Source: Blastocladiella britannica | Taxonomy: Eukaryota; Blastocladiomycota; Blastocladiomycetes; Blastocladiales; Blastocladiaceae | DNA: 11,444 nt | Assembly (NCBI GenBank): GCA_025349905.2 | Contig: MU625117.1 | Location: 1-11,444, forward strand | Reading direction: 5' to 3' | Notes under the pieces: model-generated | The model's database searches: none | The model's input: the letters and a program-made list of their open reading frames with translations, nothing else | What the model was told of the DNA's origin: nothing | Shown here: positions 1 to 8,223 of the stretch, piece by piece | Position numbering within the stretch: the stretch's first letter is position 1 | Layout of the letters: every line of letters begins with the position of its first letter | Program-made: the position numbers and the translations under genes

Positions 1-2511
1 CGCTGGCAACGGGGACCGCGACAGTGCCCGGGCGGCAAATGGACATGGTGCCCTCGTCGAGGTCCAGCAGAACGGCGACCCAGTGCAGCTCGGGGCCGGC
101 GTTGGGATGGAGATTGGGAGTCGGAAATCCGCTGGTCTGTGGTAAGAGCAGGCGGCATGGGTGTTAGTTGTCTCACGGGGAATGGAGATCGTGAAAGTAA
201 AAAATAAAATAAAACATATACCATGCGAATAGCAAACCACTCGTACTGCTCGCGCGCCGTGTTTACATCAACGCCGACCGGGTACTTGGTAATATCCAAC
301 TTACGTGTCGAGAACCCGGGGATCATGGAAAACATGCGGTCGGTGCGAAGCCAGTACCCGATCTTGCCGCCACCCGTCGCGCCGTGTGACGCGCGAGTCA
401 TGACCAATGTCAATGAGCGATTAAGAATCTATTTCATTTTTTTTTTCATTTCGGTCAAATTGAAGCTTCTTGCACGCGAAAAATATAAAAAAAAAGAGTG
501 AAAGCGGTACCCGATTGCCGTGCACGCCCGAATAAAAGAGAGCAGGGTAGCTCGACTCGCTCCACTACACGGGGGACATGGCATTGCTGCCCCGCGCAAT
601 GCGGAGCACCTCAATGGACGCGGCCTCGCGCACCCCAGCCTTGACGAAAGTGGTCAGCATGTTGAAGTTGGTGTTGCTCGTGAACATCATGTTGGCGGCA
701 AACTCAAATCCCTCACGCAGTTCCACGCGAGTGTTGGGGTCCGACGAGGGTGCTATTCATTTTCCAGAAATACAATAGACCAGTCAGATCCGAATCAACA
801 AATCCAAAGAGCAAGGAGGAAATTGTGAGGCACATCAAGGAGCAAGAGCTGCAGGCCCTGCTCAACTAGATTCATCGACGAGTACGTCGAAATGCTAATC
901 ACCATCGGAACGAGCGTCTTGATCATGCGCGCCCGGTACTTGTCTAAAAATATGCAACTGGATGAGCCCAACAAAAAGAAAAAGGAAAAAGAAACCAAAA
1001 GTACCAAAGCACATGAGCGTTTGGGCAGTAAGTTGAGCAAAAACGAGCGGGCCAATGACGACATTTGTTTCCGCCGGCAGGGTTGCAAGCTTGACGTACT
1101 TGCCATAGAGGTCCGCATCGACAGACAGTGCCTTGCCCGTGCGGCCACCAAGGATCTGGACGGCAGTGGCCATGTGGAGCAAGTTGAACACCTTGCCGTC
1201 ACGAACGTGAGCACCAGCTCTTCCACGATTTCAGCCAGGTCGTCCAATGCGCCGCTGCACTCGGGCATCTCCTCAATCATGTGTCGGGCACACAGATCCA
1301 TCCCAAACACGGCAGAATACACAATCTCCACCTGCGTACTGTTAAATTTGGCCATGGTGCGTTCGAGATCGCCGTCGGCGGGAGTTTGCCCGCGGTACAG
1401 CGTGGGCATGACGTGGTGCAAATCGGTGCGGACGTTGTCAAAGGCCATGCCATGCGCATCCGTGCAAACATGGGCACCACGGTGAGGCGCAGATATTCGG
1501 TGGCGAGGTCCGGCGCAGCATCGGCAATGGCCCTGGGAGTCATTGGGGCCATGGAGGACATCATCAATTCCGGGTACTCGATGGTAAACCGCTTCATGAC
1601 GGTGGGGAGGTGGCCGGCAGTGTGGAGTTTCATCATCTTGGCCATCGGATCGCCCAAGCCCATGATTTCGTATGGAATCGCGCATAGGACCTCGCATATC
1701 TGGGTGCCGTCCTCGGGCCAGTCGTCGTCGTTCGCCAGAACTTGCAGGCGCTCGATCATGTCTTGAGTGCGATCCAGCTCGGGGTAGTGGAACTCGAGCA
1801 GGGAGTTGCACTGTTGCACCGTCTATTCGATGGAGGCGCGAAGAAGCTCGTTCTTGAACTCGGGGATGCCATGGAAGAATCTTGTGAGCTTAACTTTTGA
1901 ATGGGAATAAATATCAAGCGCAATAATAGTTGATCAGTGCTTCGCTGTTCATTTTTGAGAACACAAAGTAAAAAAAAAATTGGAGAACATACCGTCACGG
2001 CCGGCACAGGTGAAGAAATCCGACATGAAGGCGATCGTTTCGCTCTTTTCACACAGTTGCGGACGAAGTGCAAGCAAAAATGACGGCGAGGCGACCGCGC
2101 GATTGGCAAAAGTGTCATCAAACGCATGGGCCATGACCAGGACGCGGACAGCGCGCTCCATATCGATTTCGGGCGACCAGGCAGTGTACACACGCGCTAA
2201 AAAACCGTCGAGGTCCTTGGACACGAAATCGACCCACTCGTGGCCAAACCGGAATGCGGCAAGCTCGAGGAACACCACGCCGAGGTTTTTGAACAACACT
2301 TTCAAGACATTCCGAGTGACCACGAGCAAAGTGAAACCCCTTCTTTTAGCAATCCCGGCTGGATCACTGCGCTCCGTGGAGCAGGACAATATGGTGGAGA
2401 TGGGAGCGACCCGGGTACTAACGCCCACCGACACCAACTCAAGAACTGGGATGGCCTTGGCGGGGCCGAGGGACGGGCTCGGGTGTGGGAGTGGTTGTCG
2501 TAATGTTCCAT
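1..2511 (-). pseudogene. Decayed large HEAT/armadillo-like protein gene, partial, running off the left edge
   Basis: Protein-like sequence can be followed leftwards on the minus strand from about 2450 to base 1, but not in one frame. A first block, about 2440-1993, is rich in helices (e.g. RNVLKVLFKNLGVVFLELAA). An intron with donor GTATGT at 1992 follows and ends near 1881-1889; its phase does not join cleanly. The next block meets TAG at 1823-1825, shifts frame at 1446-1455 where CATGC is tandemly duplicated, and shifts again near 1195-1205. Four later introns fit well: 944-1004, 753-799, 429-510 and 137-221. A second in-frame TAG lies at 565-567. The last exons (to base 1) include VAVLLDLDEGTMSICRPG, which resembles the end of a SPRY/B30.2 domain. 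Possible start ATG at 2511, but the first 80 bases also need a frame change. I do not recognise the family. Assembly indels could explain the frameshifts but not easily both TAGs. Confidence 0.7.
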
Positions 2512-2536
2512 TCCCTCTCGCTTCGTAATTACATAA

Positions 2537-4726
2537 ATGCTCAACGACCTGCCCTTCCAGCTCCTCGCGCTGGTGGAACAGCACCTGGACCTGCACTCGG
2601 CCACCCAATTCCGCGCATGCTCGCGCACGTTCAACGACTGCGCGCTCCTCACCCGCACGCACCCGCGCCTCGCCCTTGTTCGCTCTGCCGTCGCCGGCGA
2701 TGCCAAGGCCTTTGCGCGCGCCTGCTCCCCAAACATGCCGTCTCATCGCTATAAACAGCTGCAGTGGAACTCGTTACATAAAACTGAATGCTGGGTTCCA
2801 GGAGATGCAAAGGCAATGGTCCGGTTCCCAGTGACCCATTTGAGAGATATTTGGCACGGTTGTGCGCCAACACAAAATTGACCATCCATTTGGCTTTTGC
2901 GCAGTGCGTCTTGCTAATTATGTTCGGATGGCCTTGGTACGCAACCAGCCTGAAATGTTTCCCTTGATTGGATATTGGAGGAGCCAGGCCGATGCACTGC
3001 TGATGGAAGCGGTTGCCGCTGGTTGGAATGGCGCGGAAATGCCTCAGCTACCGAAGTTGAGCGCGAATTTGCGCCCTATGTTCCGATTCCAAATCGAGCA
3101 GACTGGTGTACCGACATCCTTCCAGATCTCTGCCGCTCCAATGGTCCGAATGGTCTGTATCTCCTTGATCTCGTCCAAGCCCTTAAATGCATTGCGGCTG
3201 AAAGCACCCCACAACCATCTCTGATCCCAACCTTTCGTGAGCTGGTGACCTTCCTGAGTGATCATGCTGCTAGCATTAAAAGAACAGCAGGGGTTACCTC
3301 GAAATTTATGACGACTTCACGACTTCAGAGCAGCAAATGAATACGGTGGAGCTGCATTTATGGGAGTCTATTCCAAGCCCTGGCAGGACCCGCTATGGCC
3401 CATACGTTGTTGGATCTGGATGGCTCCCTCTTGCGGATCTTGGACACCAATGCTGCAGGCAACCCGGCCGTGATTGAGCACGTCGTTGAACTGGTGGCCA
3501 TTGCTTCCTGCTTTAGCATGGAAAAGCCCCGATAGTCTTTGGAGCCCAGGACGCTTGCATTTTTGTTTGACGTTTCGCCGTCCCCAGTGACTCGACGTCG
3601 CGCATTGGCTGCTGCCGCTCAAGTCATGTTTTTGGGCAAAAAGAAGCAGTTGACGTAGGCCATTCGCTCGCGGTTCCTGGAAGTGCTTGTGACTCGCTTC
3701 CATCCCAACACGTATGCCAACAATCGTGACATGCCAACCGCCCTCGCTTGTGCACTTGTCATGGCCATGCACCACAATACTACCGATCCCCTGGGTGACC
3801 AACTGGTGATGCTTGCTCCGAAATCGATTCCCCTGATTGTTAAGTTGCTCAAGAGCGAGCACCTGGCCACCTGTACCTATGCTTCTCAAGCTGCTGGCTA
3901 TTTATTAAGCTCCCCATCGCACTTGGTTGTGGATTTGGCCATGGCTGCGGACTTGGACTCGAAGCTTCTTTCCCTCTTGGCCAGACCAGATGCAACATTA
4001 TGGCGCAACATCATCATGGACATTGTGGACTGACTTCGCACTGAGTACCAAATTGAGCGCTTTGTGGACATTGGTTTTGTGATGACCCTCATCCCTCTTC
4101 TGGAACAAGAGGAATATCAACTGGTACATGCTTGGGGCTAAAAGTGTAAGCGGATCCTAGCGCAATCGCGGTCTATCGTGGCCACGATCCTGACTTACCC
4201 CCTTGTCTTTGGTCCCCTTGTTACCCGCATGACCACGTACGAGCCCGCACAGGAGATGACGACCTACCAATGCTCTTGTTTTCTGATCCGGTCCCAGGTC
4301 CCACTAGTCCGCGCTGTGCTGGCCGCCGTCTACAAAGCGAAACGCCGCGACTTCTTTGCGTCCATCTATGAAGCCGGGTTTGGCCGGTACCTCCAAGTCC
4401 TATTCCGTCAGTGCAGCAGCATGGAGGTGTTTCTCGACGACACGAGTCTCCCATTCAACGAAATGGTCACGATTTGGCTCATGAGCGCTCTCGACCGCGA
4501 CCTCCTTGGCAACCGCCGCGACGCCATTTACGAAATGGTGCTTTCTGGATCTGAGATTCTCCTTTGCGGACTTGACGCTACTCTCTGGATGATTGAGGAA
4601 GACGACAAGGACTCTGAGTCGGGCGCTGGACGCACTGTGCTTTACCTTTTGCAACGGCACCGCCGGCGTTTGCTGAGGCAGCAGGCGCGGCAGCAGGAGC
4701 GGCAGCAGGCGCAGGAACAGGATTAA
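2537..4726 (+). pseudogene. Decayed F-box plus armadillo-like repeat protein gene
   Basis: The first exon (ATG 2537 to about 2740) is GC-rich and intact. It encodes an F-box-like start, DLPFQLLALVEQHLDLHSA, followed by FRACSRTFNDCALL; such domains usually bind Skp1 in SCF ubiquitin ligases. After that the coding signal jumps between frames: frame 1 near 2820-2900 (DPFERYLARLCANTKL), frame 3 to about 3060, frame 2 to about 3290, frame 1 to about 3365 (YLEIYDDFTTSEQQMNTVEL), then frame 2 to the end. In that last frame the reading crosses TAG 3533-3535, TAG 3656-3658, TGA 4031-4033 and TAA 4139-4141, with helical armadillo-like sequence on both sides of each (e.g. PLIVKLLKSEHLATC). It ends at TAA 4724-4726 after an R/Q-rich tail. 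The lesions are spread along the gene, as in a pseudogene. The F-box exon and the rest may be parts of different genes. No sure family assignment. Confidence 0.7.
4676..4711 (+). repeat. Three 12-nt tandem units encoding an RQQ-rich tail
   Basis: Three imperfect copies of a 12-base unit (CGG CAG CAG GMG; the first copy starts AGG) sit at the 3' end of the F-box/armadillo pseudogene and would encode RQQA, RQQE, RQQA. Coding microsatellites like this expand by slippage. The preceding HRRRLL makes the end of the predicted protein strongly basic. Confidence 0.6.
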
Positions 4727-4800
4727 TTTTTTCTCTTTAATATATTTTCAAAAGTACAATTCTTGATGCATTAAAAAAGCGTCCGAGAAAGAGGAAAAAA

Positions 4801-5037
4801 TCAACCTCCAAGCTCATGGATCGGCGACGGATCGGCCGCATCCATTATCGGCTGCGCATACTTTCTCGGCCACACTTCCTCTGGTCCAACGCGGCAGAGC
4901 AGTCCCACCTCATCTAAACGCCAACAGCGAGGGAGTGGGGGCCGACCGTTCACTGAGGCGATGGTGCTGACGGTCAAGGATCGGGGCTCTATTGGGTTGT
5001 TCCCTTTTTGTAGGGGTTTGAATGAATTCAATTTCAT
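4801..5037 (-). CDS. Weak small hypothetical ORF in the 4727-5193 gap
   Basis: The 467-base stretch between the F-box pseudogene and the orphan gene has no convincing gene. Its best candidate is this 78-codon minus-strand frame, from ATG at 5037 to TGA at 4801-4803, ending in IMDAADPSPIHELGG. Against it: the plus strand is also open for about 90 codons in one frame across the same bases, codon choice is less GC-biased at third positions than in the neighbouring genes, and no family is recognised. The rest of the gap is AT-rich and includes the 3' end of the pseudogene (A/T runs 4727-4800) and the presumed promoter and leader of the gene that starts at 5194. It could be a relic of the same decaying region on the left. 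Confidence 0.2.
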   Translation of the reverse strand: MKLNSFKPLQKGNNPIEPRSLTVSTIASVNGRPPLPRCWRLDEVGLLCRVGPEEVWPRKYAQPIMDAADPSPIHELGG

Positions 5038-5193
5038 CCGTCGTCGACTCCTGCGGCCAACTCCCCGCACCTTGGCAGTCGCCTGTTCGCAGTGCTTGGT
5101 GGTTTGAGGCGTTGACGAGTTAGTTCTCTTTGGACGACTCGAATCTCAAAAATCGACTCATTTGCTTCACTTCACTGTTTTTACTAAAGAAAG

Positions 5194-5802
5194 ATGACCA
5201 CCGTTATCCAGCTCGTGCAAGGCGTCGTCGGCGGTGCGTGCCCATATATTGCTTCCCTTGAATCCTCAATTATTTATACCAGTATATAAACAGGATTCAT
5301 GCCCGCGACCAACAAGATCCGAGTGACGCTTTTGATCCCGTCGTCACCCGACTCGCCCGCCCAACTGCACGCCGCGGTGCTGACGGACCGTGCGACCAAG
5401 GCGTACACGACTTCGACCGCTAGTATTGCCCGTACCGACGCAGCGGCGCTGGCCGATCGCCTGCGTACCCGTCTGGCGTCTCTCCCAGTCGAGGACGGGT
5501 CCGATGACCTGTACCGTGCCGACACGTACTTGGCATTAGTAGCCGGAATCCCTGACGAGTCGGCGGCCCTGGCGGCGCTGGCGGATGGACCGGCTCGCGT
5601 GTATGGATTTGATGCCGTGGCTCCCACGGCGGCGTTCGTGTGGGCAACACGCCCGCCGCAGGGGTGTGCGCGGTTCGAGGGCGACGTGGACGTGACCGAC
5701 GAGCACCGCGCGTCGTTCTGGGCCGCCGTGGCCGAGATTGTGGACGCCGTGCGTGGAGCCGCGCCGACCGTGGCTGCTGCCGCGACTGTCAAGACCTTGT
5801 AA
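5194..5802 (+). CDS. Orphan alanine-rich protein, 182 aa, two exons
   Basis: Exon 1 is 5194-5233 and exon 2 is 5294-5802. The 60-bp intron has donor GTGCGT and acceptor AAACAG, and splicing joins GGC G to GA TTC in frame. The A-rich context AAAGAAAG before the ATG at 5194 suits a eukaryotic start. The short first exon reads MTTVIQLVQGVVGG; ATG at 5299 in exon 2 is an alternative start if the intron is not real. The protein has strong third-position GC, no signal peptide and no clear membrane span. A likely strand (IRVTLLIPS) is followed by alanine-rich helices, the segment DDLYRADTYLALVAGIPDES, and a helical C-terminus (FWAAVAEIVDAVRGA). I recognise no family or catalytic motif. The stop is only 40 bp from the stop of the converging adenylate kinase gene. 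Real gene very likely; function unknown. Confidence 0.8.
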
Positions 5803-5842
5803 CGAAAAAAATGTACATTTTCACCTTTTACACATAAAAAAA

Positions 5843-6656
5843 TCACTTGGAGGCCGACGCCGGCAACGACGACGCAAACAGCCCCGACACCACCTGGTGC
5901 ATTTTGGGGTAGATCTCGTCGGACGTGGTGCCCGAGAGCGCGTGCAGCACCCCGGCCTTGCGGTAGTACTCGATCAGCGGCCGCGTCGACTGCTCGTACA
6001 CTGCCAGCCGTTGCTCGAGCACCTCCTGCCCATGAAAGTGATCAGCGACCGTTCCTTCCCTCCAACAAAATGTAAATAAAACGTACCTTGTTGTCGTCCG
6101 CCCGGTGCACCAATGGCTCGCCCGTGACGTCGTCGTGCCCGGCGACCTTCGGTGGATTGTAACCCGTATTGTACGTGCGCCCCGACCCTGGGTGCACCCA
6201 CCGGCCCAGCACACGGGCCAGGATCGCGTCGGCGGGGACATCCAGCACCAGTGCCGCGTGCACGCCACTCATGGCGTCCAGATCGCGGGCCTGCGCCGCC
6301 GTCCGCGGGTACCCGTCCAGCAGCAGTGGGGTGGACGCACGCGCGTGTAACTCGCACTGCACCAGGTCGGTGACCAGCTTATCGGGGACCAGCTCCCCGC
6401 GACCAACGTAGCTGGCGGCGGCCTTGCCCAGGTCGGTGCCGGTGCGCGTGTGGTGCCGGAGCACGTCGCCGGTGCTGATCGAGACTAGGGTCGGGAAATC
6501 GCGGGTTAAGCGGGCGGCGAGCGTGCCTTTACCGGAGCCCTGTTCTCTGTTTTTTTAAGTTTTTTTGGGGGAGTTTATCAAGGACGGACGAGACGGACGG
6601 ACCGGAGCTCCCATGATAATCAGTCGGAGCGCGCGCGCCGTGGTGGTGGTGGACAT
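5843..6656 (-). CDS. AK3: Adenylate kinase, AK3-like (GTP:AMP phosphotransferase type), 229 aa
   Basis: Transfers phosphate between nucleoside triphosphate and AMP; AK3-type enzymes usually use GTP in the mitochondrial matrix and recycle AMP. Exons: 6656-6603, 6539-6087, 6025-5843; introns of 63 bp (GTCCGT) and 61 bp (GTACGT), both phase 0. The P-loop GAPGSGKGT (residues 16-24) is split by intron 1. Then come STGDVLR (40-46, NMP-binding), DGYPRT (93-98; DGFPRT is more usual) and a long-form LID (about 130-167) with GRWVHPGSGRTYN and NPPK, ending DDNK. The LID lacks the zinc cysteines of some bacterial enzymes, as expected of AK3 and AK2. Exon 3 gives the typical end, with RLAVYEQSTRPLIEYY. 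The short N-terminus, MSTTTTARALRL, is basic, polar and acid-free, so mitochondrial import is plausible but unproven. Fully intact; length normal for the family. Confidence 0.95.
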
Positions 6657-6959
6657 GATTTATTGTTTTAAGGTATTTTATGAAGTCGGGTCGGCCGGAG
6701 GGACAATAGAAATTGCAACCCCCCACTCTTGGTAGTATATGAGTATCTGGGCTGCCGGTAACGAAAGAGAAGACAATCCTTTTCCGCTACGGTTCGGTCC
6801 CGGGTAACTTTGAGTGCGACGACCAATGTGGCGGCCCTGGGTGTGTGTGATGAAGCACACGTGACGGAAGAGGATTCCGACCATGTTGACGCGCTCTTTC
6901 TTTCGGCCGTACCTCGAGCGCATAATTTTTCCCAAAACCACCACTCGTTAATAAAAAAA
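6657..6959. promoter_or_regulatory. Divergent intergenic promoter between AK3 and ATP19
   Basis: A 303-bp spacer separates the two divergent start codons, so both promoters and leaders must lie here. A CCAAT box (6823-6827, within GACCAATG) and an E-box-like CACGTG palindrome (6858-6863, followed by AC) lie 30 bp apart near the middle. In yeasts, CCAAT is bound by the HAP complex, which controls respiratory genes, and CACGTG by Cbf1-type factors. The leader before the ATP19 start is A-rich (an eight-A run ends at the ATG). Short open frames in the spacer look non-coding. The site assignments are inference from motif and position. Confidence 0.4.
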
Positions 6960-7324
6960 ATGGCCGGTGGTCCCCAAACCTACATTGTTGGCGGTGTCAA
7001 GCTGCCCTCGCGCTTTGTCCGTTTTATCTTTTTATTTTATTTTTATTGTAATTATTTTTACTGAATCAAAATATTCATAACAGCTCGCCATCGCCTCGCT
7101 CGCGGCGTATGTCGGCGCCGGCATGTTTATCACCCGTGGCAGCAGCACCCCGGCCGCGCCCGTCGCCCAGCAGATCCAGGCTCTGCCCGCGGACGAGGGG
7201 GACTTTGTCTCCAAGTTCATGGCCGAGGTATAATACACCATTTTCATATTTGCTGGGGAAATCTAACTCACAATTTTTTTATTTTTGACAGCTCGAGCAG
7301 GACGAGGCCAAGGCCGCCCACTAA
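6960..7324 (+). CDS. ATP19: F1Fo ATP synthase subunit k (Atp19-like), 77 aa, three exons
   Basis: Small inner-membrane subunit of fungal mitochondrial ATP synthase, linked to dimer formation in yeast. Exons: 6960-7016, 7084-7227, 7292-7324; introns of 67 bp (GTCCGT) and 64 bp (GTATAA), both phase 0. It begins MAGGPQTYIVGGVKLPSRF, matching the fungal pattern of a short N-terminus with Y-I-x-G-x-x-(V/I)-x-x-x. One membrane span follows (LAIASLAAYVGAGMFI, residues 20-35), then a serine/proline/alanine-rich linker and an acidic helix with DEGDFVSKFMAELEQDEAKAA, which resembles the DEEKFI..FL ending of Atp19. Length is right for the family (about 65 to 80 aa). The coding sequence is invisible without splicing because no exon exceeds 144 bp. 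Assignment rests on pattern, length and topology, since the family is poorly conserved. It diverges from AK3 and converges on PIG-H. Confidence 0.75.
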
Positions 7325-7394
7325 TTATGGTGGATTCTTGTGATTTCTTTTCGCCAAAATTTTATGCCTTTGTGATTTTTTTTTTTTAAATCCT

Positions 7395-8106
7395 TTATGG
7401 GTCGTCCCGGTACTCCCAAAAGTCGTGGATGGCTATTCAGCGAAGGTCAGAGGGGAATGACCTGCATATGAAAAAAAAGGGAGTAGAAAAGTACCGTTGT
7501 AAATGACCTGCATCTGCGCCAACGTCGGTCGGAGCTCGTCAGCCGTCAGCGGCACCAGTGCGCTCGGGTCAGGGTTGTTCGTCGCCACCACCAGCGCAAA
7601 CCGTACCCTTAACCGTTCCAGCGCCTCCATGATCAGTGCTGGCGATCGGATCTGTGCCGCCGTCAGAAACACGGGCGCGCCCACCAGCCCACCCAGGACG
7701 TGCCGGTGCGTGATCTGGATTCCAACCGCGGGCAAGACCGTGATCCGAGCTATTATATGTGATTGGTTGTCAGCAACATTACCTCGGTACGACATAAATG
7801 ATAATATGGACTCTGGACGGTCACGCGTGGCAGCCATAGGGCGCGGACAACGCCCACCAGCAGCAGGAGGAGTGCAATGGCTCGAAGAAGCAGCGCGGTG
7901 CGATCGAGAACCACCACTGGCAACAGTGCCACGACCAAACACCACGATGTGGGGACATGGGGAGCGCGAGGCCAAGGGGACCACGAAATGACCACTTCAC
8001 GGCAGCGCGGCGATAGCACGTGGATGCGCACGCGGCAGCTGGACGACGGTGGCACATTTTTTATTGGAGGTGGTGGCAGGCGGGTCGGGAACGAGAGGTG
8101 CTCCAT
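7395..8106 (-). CDS. PIGH: PIG-H, subunit of the GPI-GlcNAc transferase, 195 aa
   Basis: PIG-H (Gpi15 in yeast) is part of the ER-membrane complex that adds GlcNAc to phosphatidylinositol, the first step of GPI-anchor synthesis. Exons: 8106-7812, 7749-7495, 7432-7395; both introns are 62 bp (GTCCAT and GTACTT donors) with CTGAC branch-like sites. Splicing joins RVTVQ to TRITVLPAVGIQITHRH, the family's basic-strand-then-GhQ motif, and replaces an unspliced tail by IHDFWEYRDDP with stop TAA 7395-7397. Two hydrophobic stretches (about residues 58-86) form the membrane hairpin typical of PIG-H. They are followed by VFLTAAQIRSPALIMEALER and LRVRFALVVATN, equivalent to the family's 'I.d.vInEai....v.yYL' block, and LRPTLAQMQVIYN near the end. 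Length matches the family (about 180 to 200 aa). The start is the first in-frame ATG after the divergent promoter; the N-terminal 50 residues are not conserved. Confidence 0.75.
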
Positions 8107-8223
8107 GTCTCGCTCGTGGCTCTGTGCAATGTCTCAAAAATGTCGCCGCTGTCTTCGATGAAGCTCAATAAAGAAAATGAAGCCGCCTCTTTTTGAATTG
8201 CGAAAAGAAACAGCAACCACAAT
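8107..8223. promoter_or_regulatory. 117-bp divergent promoter between PIG-H and the sHSP-LEA gene
   Basis: Only 117 bp separate the two start codons, so both core promoters and 5' leaders overlap here or extend into the opposite gene. The right end is A-rich just before ATG 8224 (GAAAAGAAAC, then AACCACAAT). No canonical heat-shock element (alternating GAA and TTC blocks two bases apart) is present; TTC and GAA near 8153-8162 are spaced three bases apart. Regulation is therefore not evident from sequence. Confidence 0.45.

Noticed and set aside
892..1485. Long plus-strand open frame (197 codons)
   Set aside because: It is the antisense shadow of the minus-strand pseudogene; its translation is low in hydrophobic periodicity, and the opposite strand carries fitting introns and helical protein sequence.
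1..4726. Reassigned stop codons as the reason for in-frame stops
   Set aside because: TAG, TGA and TAA all occur in frame, frameshifts accompany them, and the intact neighbouring genes end at ordinary TAA and TGA codons.
4826..5105. Plus-strand open frame resembling a retroelement remnant
   Set aside because: No integrase, reverse transcriptase or protease motif can be recognised; the openness is matched on the other strand.
6678..6944. Minus-strand ORF of 88 codons in the AK3/ATP19 spacer
   Set aside because: No coding-like composition, and it overlaps the needed promoters and the AK3 leader.
7462..7494. A 33-bp intron or unspliced tail at the end of PIG-H
   Set aside because: A 62-bp intron (7433-7494) with a CTGAC branch-like site joins a coherent C-terminus IHDFWEYRDDP and fits the length of the other introns.
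7503..7991. Plus-strand 162-codon ORF
   Set aside because: Shadow of PIG-H, whose minus-strand reading gives a recognisable family pattern and fitting splice sites.
8107..8223. Heat-shock element upstream of the sHSP-LEA gene
   Set aside because: The TTC and GAA blocks near 8153-8162 are three bases apart rather than two, and no third unit follows in register.
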